A stretch of DNA of 64,000 nucleotides from contig NZ_JBHEBG010000004.1 in assembly GCF_046557915.1 (NCBI RefSeq), positions 434,001-498,000 of the forward strand, written 5' to 3'. Below the pieces are notes generated by a model. That model worked only from the letters and a program-made list of their open reading frames with translations. It made no database searches and was not told the origin of the DNA. The DNA is from JBHEBG01 sp046557915 (GTDB lineage: Bacteria > Bacteroidota > Bacteroidia > Flavobacteriales > Flavobacteriaceae). Shown here one piece after another: positions 31,895 to 40,082 of this stretch. Positions within the stretch are counted from its first letter, which is position 1; each line of letters begins with the position of its first letter. The translations under genes were made by a program, and so were the position numbers.

Positions 31895-33760
31895 ATGAAC
31901 AACAAATTTTTAGGCTATTGTGCTACGGTATTACTGTGCACAAGTGTTGCGGTACAAGCGCAGCAAAATGATTCGATCCCAGTTGAACAACTGGATGAGG
32001 TAGTGGTTAGCGATTCTCGCTTTAACCTCAAGAGAGAAAATTCCGGGAAAACGGTCATTAAGATCACCGCAGCGGAATTGGAAAGAAACCAAGGTAGATC
32101 AGTGGCAGAGATCATCAATGTAAAAAGTGGTTTGGAACTTGCTGGTAGTAGAGGTAGGCCCGGTACCACATTGGGTGTTTTTGCACGTGGTGGGCGAGGA
32201 AGCCAAGTACTCGTTATTATCGATGGGGTACGTATAAGTGATCCTTCTTCATTTTCCAGGGAGTATGATTTAAGATTACTCTTGGCGGCCAATATAGCCT
32301 CCATAGAAATTATCAAAGGGGCGGCAAGTACACTTTATGGTACTAATGCAGCAACGGCAGTAATCAATATTACTACTAAAAAGGCCTCTGACAAACCCAT
32401 TGCTGCCAATTTTCAATCGAGTGTTGGTACAAACCAGACTTCGGAGGATCAAAATTACAATCTCTCCGATTTTTCCAATTCTGCGCAGATTAATGGTACC
32501 TTGGGGAGCTTTACGTATTTGGTTGGTTTTAGCAATACCTATACCAATGGTATTTCGGCACTTGTTACCACTACAGATGAGGAGGACGATTATTCCAACC
32601 TAAGCACGGACATTAAATTGGGCTATAAATTTTCCAATGCTCTTAGTGTACAGGTTTATGGTAGTCAAACAAAACTAAGGACTCAATTTGATGAAACTTT
32701 TGGTTTTGTTGATGCGCCTTATCAACTGACCATAGAGCAAAATAGGGTAGGTGTCTCTTCAATTTATAAGTATAACCAGGGCTCTTTAAACTTAAATGGG
32801 GCATATACAGATTACAATTCTGATAATGTTAGTGGCTTTCCCAGTGTTTTTAAAGCAAATAACGTAGTGTTGGATGTGTACAACAAATATAACTTCAACG
32901 ACCGTTTTTATACCGTATTGGGATTAAATTACTTAAACGACAAGGCGGAAGCATCTGCCGAACAGGAGTTCACAATCATAGATCCATATGCCAATGTAGT
33001 GTATGTATCCCCATTTGGGTTAAATATTAATACCGGATTTAGGATCAATAACCATTCGGAGTATGGCAGTAACCTGGTGTATAATGTTAACCCCTCTTTT
33101 ACTTTTAAAATGGAGGATAGTTATGTTAAAGTGTTGAGTTCTTATGCTACTTCATATATAACACCATCTTTAGCACAACTTTTCGGGGATTTTGGAGCCA
33201 ACCCAAATTTAGAGCCAGAAGATAACCGTACCATAGAGGGTGGTGTGGAATATGGCCATAAGACACAACTTAGACTTAGCGCACTGTATTTTAATCGTAA
33301 AGAGGAGAACTTTATCACTTTTGATGAAAATTTTATGAGCATCAATTCTGAAAATACCATAGATGCCCAGGGAGTGGAAGTAGAATTGGATTGGCAGCCT
33401 CTTAACGAACTCAGGTTAAGTGCCAACTATACATATACGGAAAGAAAAGGAGACAATGCCATTCGGATTCCTAAACATAAAATAAATAGTTCGTTGTCTT
33501 ACACCATTTCAAAAAGGACCAATGCCGCCGTAAACTATTCCCTTACCGGAGACAGATTGGATACGGATTTTGGTACCTTTACGGATATAGATTTACCCTC
33601 TTTTTCCTTGGTAGACCTGTATTTTTCGCATGAAATAATACCAGGAACGCTAAAATTCTTTTTAAGTGCCAATAATATCTTTAATGAAAGTTATACGGAG
33701 GTAATTGGGTTTAGTACAAAAGGAAGAAACATAAGAGGGGGTATAAACATTAATTTATAG
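31895..33760 (+). CDS. btuB: TonB-dependent cobalamin receptor, BtuB-like
   Basis: The product has 621 residues, a typical BtuB length. A signal peptide (ending VAVQAQ) precedes the TonB box region VEQLDEVVVSDSRF. The plug domain follows (RSVAEIINVKSGLELAGSRGRPGTTLGVFARGG, then IKGAASTLYGTNAATAVINI) and a 22-strand barrel ending in INL with aromatic/hydrophobic alternation. It imports cobalamin through the outer membrane, using TonB. The riboswitch upstream and the cobalamin-binding protein gene four bases downstream support the assignment. There is no N-terminal carboxypeptidase-like domain, unlike the SusC or Oar groups. Confidence 0.95.
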   Translation: MNNKFLGYCATVLLCTSVAVQAQQNDSIPVEQLDEVVVSDSRFNLKRENSGKTVIKITAAELERNQGRSVAEIINVKSGLELAGSRGRPGTTLGVFARGGRGSQVLVIIDGVRISDPSSFSREYDLRLLLAANIASIEIIKGAASTLYGTNAATAVINITTKKASDKPIAANFQSSVGTNQTSEDQNYNLSDFSNSAQINGTLGSFTYLVGFSNTYTNGISALVTTTDEEDDYSNLSTDIKLGYKFSNALSVQVYGSQTKLRTQFDETFGFVDAPYQLTIEQNRVGVSSIYKYNQGSLNLNGAYTDYNSDNVSGFPSVFKANNVVLDVYNKYNFNDRFYTVLGLNYLNDKAEASAEQEFTIIDPYANVVYVSPFGLNINTGFRINNHSEYGSNLVYNVNPSFTFKMEDSYVKVLSSYATSYITPSLAQLFGDFGANPNLEPEDNRTIEGGVEYGHKTQLRLSALYFNRKEENFITFDENFMSINSENTIDAQGVEVELDWQPLNELRLSANYTYTERKGDNAIRIPKHKINSSLSYTISKRTNAAVNYSLTGDRLDTDFGTFTDIDLPSFSLVDLYFSHEIIPGTLKFFLSANNIFNESYTEVIGFSTKGRNIRGGININL

Positions 33761-33764
33761 CACC

Positions 33765-34703
33765 ATGCTAAAAGTCTGCTCCTTTTTGCCAGCGGTTACC
33801 CAAATGATATACGATATGGGTTTGGCCGATTATTTGTATGGCGTAACCTTTGAATGTCCCAAGCGCGCATTGGATGAAAAACAACCGGTAGTGCGTTGTG
33901 TATTGGAAGGGAAGGCCTATACCAGTACGGAAATAGACGCTTTGTTCTCTGCCAGTAAGCACCAGGGCAAAAGTTTGTATTATGTGGATGAACACTTACT
34001 AGAGCGTATAGCGCCCGATGTAATCTTTACCCAAGACACGTGTGAGGTTTGCCAGATTGATACTGCCTGTACAGCGGCCGCTGTGGCCAAATTGGAAAAA
34101 CAACCGCAATTAATATCGATTAGTCCAGAGTCCTTGGAAGATGTTTTTAAAACAGCGGTTACAATCGCTACGGCCATGGGCAAGGAAGAAAAGGCCTATG
34201 AATATCTAGATCTGCTTCAAAAACGAATAGATATCGTTATTGATAGTTTAAGGGCATCGCGAGCGTTAACTAAACGGGTAATGCTTATGGAATGGTTGGC
34301 CCCAATTTATAATTGCGGACATTGGATACCCCATCAAATTGCCTATGCTGGAGGTGTAGATATGCTATCTAACCCATCTGGGGATAGCGTTGTTACCTCT
34401 TGGGAGAAAATAGTACGATATAACCCGGAAGTTTTGGTAATTGCCCCTTGCGGTTTTACAATAGACCGTACTTTGGAAGAGATACATCTGTTGACCGAAA
34501 AAGAAGGTTGGGAGAATATAAAGGCAGTTCAGGAAAATGCAGTCTTTATAGCAGATTTCGATCTTTTCACGCAATCTTCGGCAAGTACCCTGGTAGATGG
34601 TATTGAGTTACTTGCGGGTCTGTTTCATCCCAGTAGTATAAAGGTACCAGAGCGTTTGATAACTCGTTATAAAAACCTTAGCGAAGTAAAAGCCATAAAC
34701 TAA
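33765..34703 (+). CDS. Cobalamin-binding protein of the BtuF fold without a signal peptide
   Basis: The product has 312 residues. The BtuF/PF01497 pattern appears in VCSFLPAVTQMIYDMGLADYLYGVTFECP, LERIAPDVIFTQDTCEVC, and VVTSWEKIVRYNPEVLVIAPCG. It starts MLKVCSFLPA with no hydrophobic leader and no lipobox, so it looks cytosolic. Cysteines at 93, 96 and 102 (DTCEVCQIDTAC) form a CxxC...C cluster. It is four bases after btuB, thus under the same riboswitch. Related signal-less 'cobalamin-binding' proteins occur widely next to btuB; the role may be in cytosolic corrinoid handling, which is inference. Confidence 0.8.
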   Translation: MLKVCSFLPAVTQMIYDMGLADYLYGVTFECPKRALDEKQPVVRCVLEGKAYTSTEIDALFSASKHQGKSLYYVDEHLLERIAPDVIFTQDTCEVCQIDTACTAAAVAKLEKQPQLISISPESLEDVFKTAVTIATAMGKEEKAYEYLDLLQKRIDIVIDSLRASRALTKRVMLMEWLAPIYNCGHWIPHQIAYAGGVDMLSNPSGDSVVTSWEKIVRYNPEVLVIAPCGFTIDRTLEEIHLLTEKEGWENIKAVQENAVFIADFDLFTQSSASTLVDGIELLAGLFHPSSIKVPERLITRYKNLSEVKAIN

Positions 34704-34723
34704 TATTTATGGTCTCATATACG

Positions 34724-34756
34724 AAAAAGGGACCCGTTTAAACGGGTCCCTTTTTT
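34724..34756. terminator. Bidirectional terminator between btuB operon and S41 peptidase gene
   Basis: AAAAAGGGACCCGTTT pairs perfectly with AAACGGGTCCCTTTTT, followed by more T. The A-run and T-run allow use by both convergent transcripts. Confidence 0.92.
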
Positions 34757-34775
34757 ATTGAAAGGTAAAACTTGT

Positions 34776-36242
34776 CTATTTAATACTTATGGGTTTGTCC
34801 AAATACATATTATCCTTCATAGCGGTATACATTTTGGAACTCGACATTATTTTTATTGGCATTTTAACGGTGAAATCCCTTTTAGAGGTTACTCCCGTTA
34901 TTTCTTCAATGGCTTTGGCAAGCAAAGGCTCATTGGCATCGCCCAACACCCCTAAATTGGCCAAATCTTCCTCTAAGGGAACATCCGGGGCAAATCCGGC
35001 GGTATAATCCAAGAAACCTACTGAGTTTTCGTTTCTTCCTACAAGCGGCTGTATAGCCCAACTGTTTTGTGGATTAATATTGTTTTCCCTACCAGAGTTG
35101 TATACATAGTTATTGCCGGCATCATCTACCATGGTTATGGAAAACTCATTTTTTCCTCTTGTGGTTTCCCCAATATGAATCACCTCAATATAGGGGTCAA
35201 GACCATTCATGACCAATTCACTTGCCGAAGCGGAACTGTTGGTGGCTAAAATATAAACACGACTTAGGTTTAGTGTATTTATGGCCGTTCCAGATTCCGT
35301 AGTGGCGGCAAAATAGTCTTCTAGTTGATTTGCACTCAGTTGAGGTTGTACTTTATCGTTCCAACGCTGTTTAATATAAAGCTCGCTGGTATTGGTATCA
35401 TATATCATACTCGCCAATAACCTAGAGGTATTTACGTTTCCACCGGGGTTGTACCTCATATCCAAGACCAGATCGGTTACTCCGCTGGTTTTTAATTGCC
35501 CGAAAGCTGCATTAAGCTGCTCATCAAATTCATCGGTAAATCCATTGTACATTATATACCCGATTTTTTGACCGCTAATATCGAACGATTTTGTTATGAA
35601 CACTGGGTTTTCAACCAAACCTTCTTGCTTGGTAAGGGTAACTTCATTACCATTTGGGGTTACCACATCACCTGCAATATCAGCCATGTTTAGGGTATAG
35701 GTATCGTTCCCTCCAAAGAGAAGACCCTCAAAATTGTCGCCGGTAAGGGTTGTGCCGTTAACACCCACGAAAATATCGCCACGGGCAATGGCCTTGGTAG
35801 AAGCATCGGAATTTGGTACTATATATCGTACGTATCCAAAGACATCATCGCTATCGGAAAATTGTATCAACCCAAATTCTAGACCATTACTTTTAGAGAT
35901 ACCCGCAAAATTCTGAACAAGCTCTGTATAATCATCACTTAAGAAGCTAAACCTATCTTCGGTAAACAACAGTTTGCCAAAGAAAAAATCTTCAGGATTG
36001 GTATTATCCTCCAGAAATTGCGTATACTCATCGTCATTGGCAAATCTTCCGTCGGCCAAATCGGCGACTTCCTCTTGCCAAAAGTACCACAAGTTCATAG
36101 CTTGCCACATAAAATTCTGCACATCAACATCTGCGGAAGGATTGGGATTTGGTGTGCCGGGATTCCGTATGCCATCATCATCACTACTACAACTTAGTAA
36201 TGCAAAGGCCACACCTAGGTAAAGAAACACAAATTTTTTCAT
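34776..36242 (-). CDS. S41-family (C-terminal processing) peptidase lipoprotein
   Basis: The product has 488 residues from ATG 36242; the longer frame would bury the signal. The lipobox is LLSCSSDDD followed by a Pro/Asn-rich linker. A PDZ-like part (RGDIFVGVNGTTLTGDNFEGLLF) precedes the catalytic core: TDLVLDMRYNPGGNVNTSRLLASMIYD and YILATNSSASASELVMNGL, where the Ser in the SASASE context is the nucleophile of CtpA/Tsp-type enzymes. The C-terminal FAPDVPLEEDLANLGVLGDANEPLLAKAIEEI is typical of the Bacteroidota members. It probably degrades or trims proteins on the cell surface. Confidence 0.9.
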   Translation of the reverse strand: MKKFVFLYLGVAFALLSCSSDDDGIRNPGTPNPNPSADVDVQNFMWQAMNLWYFWQEEVADLADGRFANDDEYTQFLEDNTNPEDFFFGKLLFTEDRFSFLSDDYTELVQNFAGISKSNGLEFGLIQFSDSDDVFGYVRYIVPNSDASTKAIARGDIFVGVNGTTLTGDNFEGLLFGGNDTYTLNMADIAGDVVTPNGNEVTLTKQEGLVENPVFITKSFDISGQKIGYIMYNGFTDEFDEQLNAAFGQLKTSGVTDLVLDMRYNPGGNVNTSRLLASMIYDTNTSELYIKQRWNDKVQPQLSANQLEDYFAATTESGTAINTLNLSRVYILATNSSASASELVMNGLDPYIEVIHIGETTRGKNEFSITMVDDAGNNYVYNSGRENNINPQNSWAIQPLVGRNENSVGFLDYTAGFAPDVPLEEDLANLGVLGDANEPLLAKAIEEITGVTSKRDFTVKMPIKIMSSSKMYTAMKDNMYLDKPISIK

Positions 36243-36459
36243 AGTAATCTTTTTATTCCATTCCAGAAGACTATTGTAAACAATTATCATTCCAGAAATT
36301 TTGATAGTCAAAGGGGCATTGCTTAACTTTCTTCCATATGTACGTAAACCCTTATACTTTTAGTTTACAATTGCCTAAATTACTTACATTCAGAGGAAAA
36401 AAAAATTTTTTGTAACAAAATTCGCCAACCTTCGTCTTCCTTATGTAAAACACCAAGTA

Positions 36460-36996
36460 ATGGTTTACGAGACAACCGGACCAACAATGAAACAAGAAGA
36501 GTTCTTAGATGTGGTAATGCCTTTTAAAGACAAGCTATATAGGCTTGCGAAACGGTTACTGGTATCTGCGGAGGAAGCAGAAGATGCCACACAGGAGATT
36601 TTGTTACGGTTGTGGGCAAAGAAAAAGGTTATGGAAAGTTATAATAATGTCGAAGCTTTTGCCATGACCATGACAAAGAATTTTTGTTTGGACCGTTTGA
36701 AGTCCAAACAGGCAGGCAACCTTAAATTGGTGCACAGTAATTATGCCGATGACAATGCCTCTTTACAGAAAACGGTGGAGGCCAAAGATAGTGTGGATTG
36801 GGTGCAGCGAATTATGGAAGATCTACCAGAACAACAGAAATTGGTTCTGCAACTGCGAGATGTTGAGGAGTATGATTTTGACGAGATAGCAAATTTGTTG
36901 GACATGCAACCAACCGCTGTGCGGGTAGCGCTCTCACGAGCAAGAAAAACAGTTAGAGAAAAATTAATTAAAAAACATAGCTATGGAATTGGATAG
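36460..36996 (+). CDS. ECF-family RNA polymerase sigma factor
   Basis: The product has 178 residues from ATG 36460 (ATG 36487, MKQEEFLDVV, is as likely). Region 2: YRLAKRLLVSAEEAEDATQEILLRLWAKKKVMESYNNVEAFAMTMTKNFCLDRLK. Region 4: LPEQQKLVLQLRDVEEYDFDEIANLLDMQPTAVRVALSRARKTVREKL. It overlaps the following membrane-protein gene by 14 bases and heads a five-gene operon with three DUF4252 genes. An upstream A/T-run (36400-36420) precedes it without a clear TAnnTTTG. Targets are unknown; autoregulation would be typical. Confidence 0.92.
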   Translation: MVYETTGPTMKQEEFLDVVMPFKDKLYRLAKRLLVSAEEAEDATQEILLRLWAKKKVMESYNNVEAFAMTMTKNFCLDRLKSKQAGNLKLVHSNYADDNASLQKTVEAKDSVDWVQRIMEDLPEQQKLVLQLRDVEEYDFDEIANLLDMQPTAVRVALSRARKTVREKLIKKHSYGIG

Positions 36997-37402
36997 CATA
37001 GAAAAATTATTGGAAAAGTACTTTGAGGCCACCACTACGGTAGCCGAAGAGGAAACATTAAGGGCTTATTTTTCACAAGAAGGTGTTGCAACACATTTAA
37101 AACAGTATGCCCCCATGTTTAAATATTTTTCCAACGCCAAGGAAGAACGGTTTACCAAGCAGGTTCCATTAAAACCTAGAAATAACTATTATAAATGGAT
37201 TTCCGTAGCAGCAGTGGCAGTTTTAACCTTTGGCATCTATTTTGGTAAGAGTTACCAAGAACAAAGAGAAGCGAAATATGCATATAATCAAACAAAAAAG
37301 GCATTAACGCTCTTGGCTGAAAATTTTGGACGTGGAACCGAAAAAGTAGCCTATTTAAATGAGTTTGAAGAAACTAAACGAAAAGTGTACAACAAAAATT
37401 AA
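36983..37402 (+). CDS. Single-pass membrane protein, likely anti-sigma partner
   Basis: The product has 139 residues. The N-terminus (MELDSIEKLLEKYFEATTTVAEEETLRAYFSQEG) matches the start of many Bacteroidota anti-sigma or HEAT-like cytoplasmic modules: 'I..LLEKYF.G.TS..EE..L..YF'. One transmembrane helix (about 70-86, WISVAAVAVLTFGIYFG) leads to a short outer domain with lysine-rich helices (YAYNQTKKALTLLAENFGRGTEKVAYLNEFEETKRKVY). The 14-base overlap with the sigma gene strongly suggests a stoichiometric partner. No ZAS zinc motif is present. Confidence 0.7.
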   Translation: MELDSIEKLLEKYFEATTTVAEEETLRAYFSQEGVATHLKQYAPMFKYFSNAKEERFTKQVPLKPRNNYYKWISVAAVAVLTFGIYFGKSYQEQREAKYAYNQTKKALTLLAENFGRGTEKVAYLNEFEETKRKVYNKN

Positions 37403-37413
37403 AATCAGAAATC

Positions 37414-37959
37414 ATGAAAAAGTATATTATAATAATATTAATGACGGCAGTACCATTGATGGGTTTTTCCCAGTCTTTGTTCGATAAGTACGAGGATTTG
37501 GATGAGGTTACCTCGGTAGTGGTAAACAAGAGCATGTTTAATCTGCTAAGTAAGATTGAAGTAGAGGTAGACGACAAGGAGGCTCAAGACTTTATGGACA
37601 TAGCCAAAAGTGTAAACAGTTTAAAGGTATTTACTACCGAAGACAAGCAGATATCCACTGATATGAAGGCTTCTGTGAGTAAATATTTAAAATCTGCTTC
37701 CATGGAAGAATTGATGCGAATAAAGGATAAAGAAGCCAATGTTAAGTTCTACATTAAAAATGGCAAGGACGATGACCATGTAAGCGAGTTGCTTATGTTC
37801 GTTACCGGTATGAAGCATGACGTAGAGGTGGATGGTAGAAAGTTTGAGACCGTATTATTGTCCCTTACAGGAGATATTGATCTTAACAAAATCAATTCCC
37901 TTACCAAGAAAATGAACTTGCCCGAAGAACTTAACAAAGCCGGGAAAAAGAACAATTAA
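37414..37959 (+). CDS. DUF4252 protein, first of three tandem paralogs
   Basis: The product has 181 residues. Signal peptide MKKYIIIILMTAVPLMGFSQ; mature chain starts SLFDKYEDLDEVTSVVVNKSMFNLL. It contains VNSLKVFTTEDKQIS and ends LLSLTGDIDLNKINSLTKKMNLPEELNK, the last part conserved in DUF4252. Family proteins are periplasmic or lipid-anchored and of unknown function, often in sigma-factor operons of Bacteroidota. It is aligned along its whole length with the next gene product, pointing to tandem duplication. The spacing to the anti-sigma-like gene is 11 bases. Confidence 0.85.
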   Translation: MKKYIIIILMTAVPLMGFSQSLFDKYEDLDEVTSVVVNKSMFNLLSKIEVEVDDKEAQDFMDIAKSVNSLKVFTTEDKQISTDMKASVSKYLKSASMEELMRIKDKEANVKFYIKNGKDDDHVSELLMFVTGMKHDVEVDGRKFETVLLSLTGDIDLNKINSLTKKMNLPEELNKAGKKNN

Positions 37960-37970
37960 GAAATACCGCG

Positions 37971-38537
37971 ATGGTCATGAAAACGACGACCCTTCTTCTT
38001 TTAATGGTCTTAACACCTTTAGCAGGTTTCTCGCAATCGGTTTTCGATAAATATGAAGAAGAACCCGAAGTGTTTTCAATGACGGTAAACAGTCCAATGA
38101 TGAACCTATTGGTGAAATTGGGAATGGATCTAAATGATACCAATGATTTGGCATTTATCAATTTAATAAGCAAAGTAGACAGTTTAAAAGTATGTGCTAC
38201 GAACGATAAAAACATTTCCGAGGAAATGTTGCAATCTACGAATCAATACGTAAAAACCTCACGTCTATATGAGCTTAAGGTAGATGATGCAACATCGCAG
38301 AATCAAAATATAAGATACTTTGTTGATAAAGTTGCAGAGGGAAAGTATGTTAACGAGCTTGTTATGTCCGTTTCCGGATCCAAAAAGATCAGACTTCCCG
38401 TCAATGACAATAGGTACAAAACCCTTTTGCTTTCTTTGATGGGAGACCAGATGGATCTGAGCGAGCTAGACAAGCTTACAAGGAAAATGAACTTGCCCAA
38501 AGAGTTGGGTAAGGTAAAACATGGATTGAAATATTAA
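37971..38537 (+). CDS. DUF4252 protein, second of three tandem paralogs
   Basis: The product has 188 residues. Signal peptide VMKTTTLLLLMVLTPLAGFSQ is followed by SVFDKYEEEPEVFSMTVNSPMMNLLVKLG, clearly paralogous to the previous gene. The middle VDSLKVCATNDKNIS and the C-terminal LLSLMGDQMDLSELDKLTRKMNLPKELGK repeat the pattern. Identity between the copies is moderate, so duplication is not recent. The gap to the first copy is 11 bases. Start could be ATG 37971 or 37977. Nothing in it suggests an enzyme. Confidence 0.85.
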   Translation: MVMKTTTLLLLMVLTPLAGFSQSVFDKYEEEPEVFSMTVNSPMMNLLVKLGMDLNDTNDLAFINLISKVDSLKVCATNDKNISEEMLQSTNQYVKTSRLYELKVDDATSQNQNIRYFVDKVAEGKYVNELVMSVSGSKKIRLPVNDNRYKTLLLSLMGDQMDLSELDKLTRKMNLPKELGKVKHGLKY

Positions 38538-38546
38538 AACTAGAAA

Positions 38547-39092
38547 ATGAGAAAGTACGTAAAGAATATAACCATTTGTTTAATGCTTGTCGGACTGGTT
38601 TCGGCCTGTTCTTCTACCCAGAGTTTGCAAGAGTATTATGTGGACAATGCAGAAAACCCCAACTTTATTTCGTTAGATGTGCCCGCTAGTATTCTAAATT
38701 TGGAAGAAACCGATTTGTCCGAGGTACAAAGAACAGCACTGGGGTCTCTTAAGAAGCTGAACGTTTTGGCCTTTAGGAAGACTGCCCAAAACGCGGAGGA
38801 ATACAAATTGGAAAAGGCTAAAGTAAAGGCCATTTTAAAAAACGATGAGTTTGTAGAGTTAATGAAGCTAAATTCTAGCTATGGTAGAGGAGTTATTAAA
38901 TATCTGGGTGATGAAGAAGCTATCGATGAGGTAATTATATATGGAAACAGTGATGATAAAGGTTTTGCCCTGGTACGTGTTCTCGGCAATAATATGAATC
39001 CAGCACATTTGGTACAACTTATACAAGTTATTCAGCAATCCGATTATAAAGGTGAGGGATTGGGCGAAATAGGTCAATTCTTGAAAGGCTGA
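38547..39092 (+). CDS. DUF4252 lipoprotein, third of three tandem paralogs
   Basis: The product has 181 residues. It has a lipobox (GLVSACSSTQS) in contrast to the cleavable signals of the two neighbours, so it is likely membrane-tethered. The body is more diverged: EYYVDNAENPNFISLDVPASILNL, then LKKLNVLAFRKTAQNAEEYK and LGNNMNPAHLVQLIQVIQ. The general alternation and length still fit DUF4252. It ends the operon; a hairpin terminator follows about 24 bases past the stop. The set of two soluble copies plus one anchored copy could form a periplasmic complex, which is inference. Confidence 0.8.
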   Translation: MRKYVKNITICLMLVGLVSACSSTQSLQEYYVDNAENPNFISLDVPASILNLEETDLSEVQRTALGSLKKLNVLAFRKTAQNAEEYKLEKAKVKAILKNDEFVELMKLNSSYGRGVIKYLGDEEAIDEVIIYGNSDDKGFALVRVLGNNMNPAHLVQLIQVIQQSDYKGEGLGEIGQFLKG

Positions 39093-39116
39093 TCGCTTAT
39101 ACTGACTTAAATTGAT

Positions 39117-39156
39117 AAAAATCCTGCCCTGTTATTTAAACAGAGCAGGATTTTTC
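39117..39156 (+). terminator. Terminator of the sigma-DUF4252 operon
   Basis: AAAAATCCTGC pairs with GCAGGATTTTT around an inner CTGTT/AACAG stem, with a T-run at the end. Confidence 0.88.
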
Positions 39157-39237
39157 ATTAAATAGACACTGTGGTATTTACTTTTTCTAACCGAATACTT
39201 ATCTTGTTCCTACTTTAAACACTAACAAAATACAACT

Positions 39238-40053
39238 ATGGAAAAAGCACAGGAATGGTTTAACTATGGCATTGATCTAGCAAAGGAATTTGGGCCAAAG
39301 TTAATTACGGCAATTCTGATTTATATTATAGGTTCTTGGATAATTAAAAGGATTATCGGAGCGGCAAGGAACGTAATGTCCAAAAGTAAGTACGACGAAT
39401 CCTTACAGAGGTTTCTGCTAAATCTGGTTTCTTGGGCCTTAAAGGTATTTTTATTGATTATTGTAATCTCCAGGTTAGGGGTAGACGTAACTACCTTTGC
39501 CGCTGTAATAGCCGCAGCCGGTTTGGCTGTTGGATTAGCCCTACAAGGGTCACTGTCCAATTTTGCCGGGGGAGTATTGATCATGATTTTTAAACCCTAT
39601 AAAATTGGGGATTTAATTGAGGCACAAGGTGTTCTGGGAGAAGTAAAGGAAATAGAGATCTTTACCACCAAACTTACCACCCCGGATAGTAAATTGGGGA
39701 TAGTACCCAATGGCGCTATGGCCAATGGTAACATTATCAATTATTCGGCCGAAGGAAGAATAAGAGTAGATACCACCATCGGGATAGGTTATGGGGAAGA
39801 TATTAAAACGGCCAAAGCCGTTTTAATGGAAGTGTTGACATCCAACCCTAAGGTTTTGCAAGACCCGGCGCCATCCGTAAATGTGTCGGAATTGGCCGAT
39901 AGCTCTGTAAACTTTGCGGTACGGCCATTCTGTAAACCGGAACTTTATTGGGACGTGTATTTTGAAACCCTGGAGGGCTGCAAATTGGCATTGGATAATG
40001 CCGGTATAGAGATACCATACCCACACCAAGTAGAAATCCACAAAGAAGAATAG
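39238..40053 (+). CDS. mscS: Small-conductance mechanosensitive channel, MscS family
   Basis: The product has 271 residues, close to E. coli MscS. Helices 1-2 occupy the first 80 residues. The pore helix TM3 contains AAGLAVGLALQGSLSNFAGGVLIMIFKPYKIGD, with the Gly/Ala packing and the loop into the beta domain conserved in the family. The C-terminal cytosolic domain ends in GIEIPYPHQVEIHKEE (the 'IPFPQ' motif). It releases solutes on hypo-osmotic shock. Standalone gene; converges on purB with a gap of 29 bases. Confidence 0.94.
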   Translation: MEKAQEWFNYGIDLAKEFGPKLITAILIYIIGSWIIKRIIGAARNVMSKSKYDESLQRFLLNLVSWALKVFLLIIVISRLGVDVTTFAAVIAAAGLAVGLALQGSLSNFAGGVLIMIFKPYKIGDLIEAQGVLGEVKEIEIFTTKLTTPDSKLGIVPNGAMANGNIINYSAEGRIRVDTTIGIGYGEDIKTAKAVLMEVLTSNPKVLQDPAPSVNVSELADSSVNFAVRPFCKPELYWDVYFETLEGCKLALDNAGIEIPYPHQVEIHKEE

Positions 40054-40082
40054 GGTTTTACCTTTTCTTTTTCGGATTATCG

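Noticed and set aside
36243..36459. TTGTAAAC / GTTTACAA inverted pair upstream of the sigma gene
   Set aside because: Eight-base arms about 80 bases apart in AT-rich DNA are likely by chance.
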